From: Haloferax marinum
Lineage (GTDB): Archaea; Halobacteriota; Halobacteria; Halobacteriales; Haloferacaceae
Assembly: GCF_009674625.1 (NCBI RefSeq)
Contig: NZ_WKJQ01000001.1
Location: 2,294,001 to 2,358,000, forward strand
Length of the DNA: 64,000 nt
Reading direction: 5' to 3'
This document shows, piece after piece, positions 63,779-64,000 of this stretch. The position numbers were made by a program, and so were the translations under genes. Numbering within the stretch: position 1 is the stretch's first letter; every line of letters starts with the position of its first letter. Under the pieces are notes generated by a model, which was not told the origin of the DNA, did not search any database, and saw only the letters and a program-made list of their open reading frames with translations.

Positions 63779-63959
63779 GTTCAGACGTGTGTGGCCTCCC
63801 AGATTGAGGTCACCGTATCGGCTCTCCAGACCTTTTTGCGGTGACTGGTGTCCATCTTGTTTGTTTCAGCACCCTTCTCGCTAGCCTGTCTCTCGTCGTC
63901 TGAAGGTTTTGTCACCCCCTGACGGGTGCGGGGCGAACTCATTTCCCCGCTGAGTTCAG

Positions 63960-64000
63960 ATGGCTACGACAGAATCTACCCACAGAGAGACATCGTTCAG
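63960..64000 (+). CDS. possible start of a gene cut by the window edge
   Basis: ATG 63960 opens a frame of 13 codons (MATTESTHRETSF) that continues past the window. It follows a GC-rich leader element similar to that at 59624. Too short to assign. Confidence 0.3.
   Translation, partial: MATTESTHRETSF

Overview
The window is haloarchaeal DNA, most like Haloferax. Core proteins are very acidic, several genes look leaderless behind TATA-like boxes, and Tat signal peptides (RR motifs), DUF7344, Bat-type HTH and DUF7504 proteins and both archaeosine tRNA-modification enzymes (tgtA, arcS) are present. No rRNA gene, complete tRNA gene, CRISPR array or recognisable transposase was found.

Positions 1-12.4 kb form an AT-richer accessory region. 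It opens with the 3' end of a DUF1998 helicase carrying a Vsr/DUF559-like nuclease tail, followed by two unknown genes in one operon, the first with a PD-(D/E)XK-like C-terminal domain. DUF7344 and Bat-type regulators and a tyrosine integrase (7430-8455) come next. Beside the integrase lie three copies of a tRNA 3' end spaced about 130 bp apart, which look like attachment-site scars. Small provirus-type genes and a pentapeptide/ion-channel protein close the region.

Positions 12.8-33 kb are GC-rich chromosomal backbone: a Tat lipoprotein, cspA, a methyltransferase, an arylsulfotransferase-like propeller protein, a NUDIX hydrolase, a CPBP protease, tgtA, a ZIP transporter, a wHTH/membrane pair, cysE, a flavin-binding-like protein, arcS and small regulators. 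tgtA makes preQ0-15 tRNA and arcS converts it to archaeosine, so that pathway is represented twice within 7 kb.

Positions 32.3-38.2 kb hold a surface-protein cluster: a DUF5305 protein, a DUF7344 regulator with membrane segments, four short secreted proteins of TasA/DUF1102-like appearance and a Ser/His-type signal peptidase. A pentapeptide-like protein, a 1.4-kb stretch without genes, and a cell-surface protein with a Thr-Pro linker of about 160 residues follow. An amidase, BtpA and PfkB group (44.9-48.1 kb) and a Tat-exported protein complete this part.

Positions 49.2-64 kb look like an integrated plasmid or conjugative element: iteron-like heptamers before a PrimPol-type replication gene, an HTH plus TumE/DUF6516-like pair, a decayed copy of the tail of the coupling ATPase, a cupredoxin lipoprotein, a coiled-coil lipoprotein, a HerA/TraG-type ATPase with a non-standard start, unknown small genes, a GC-rich block of hairpins and an OB-fold DNA-binding protein. 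The strongest leads are the repeated attachment scars, the nuclease-like module shared by genes at 2.6 and 56 kb, the signal peptidase/TasA-like cluster, and the 49-62 kb element.
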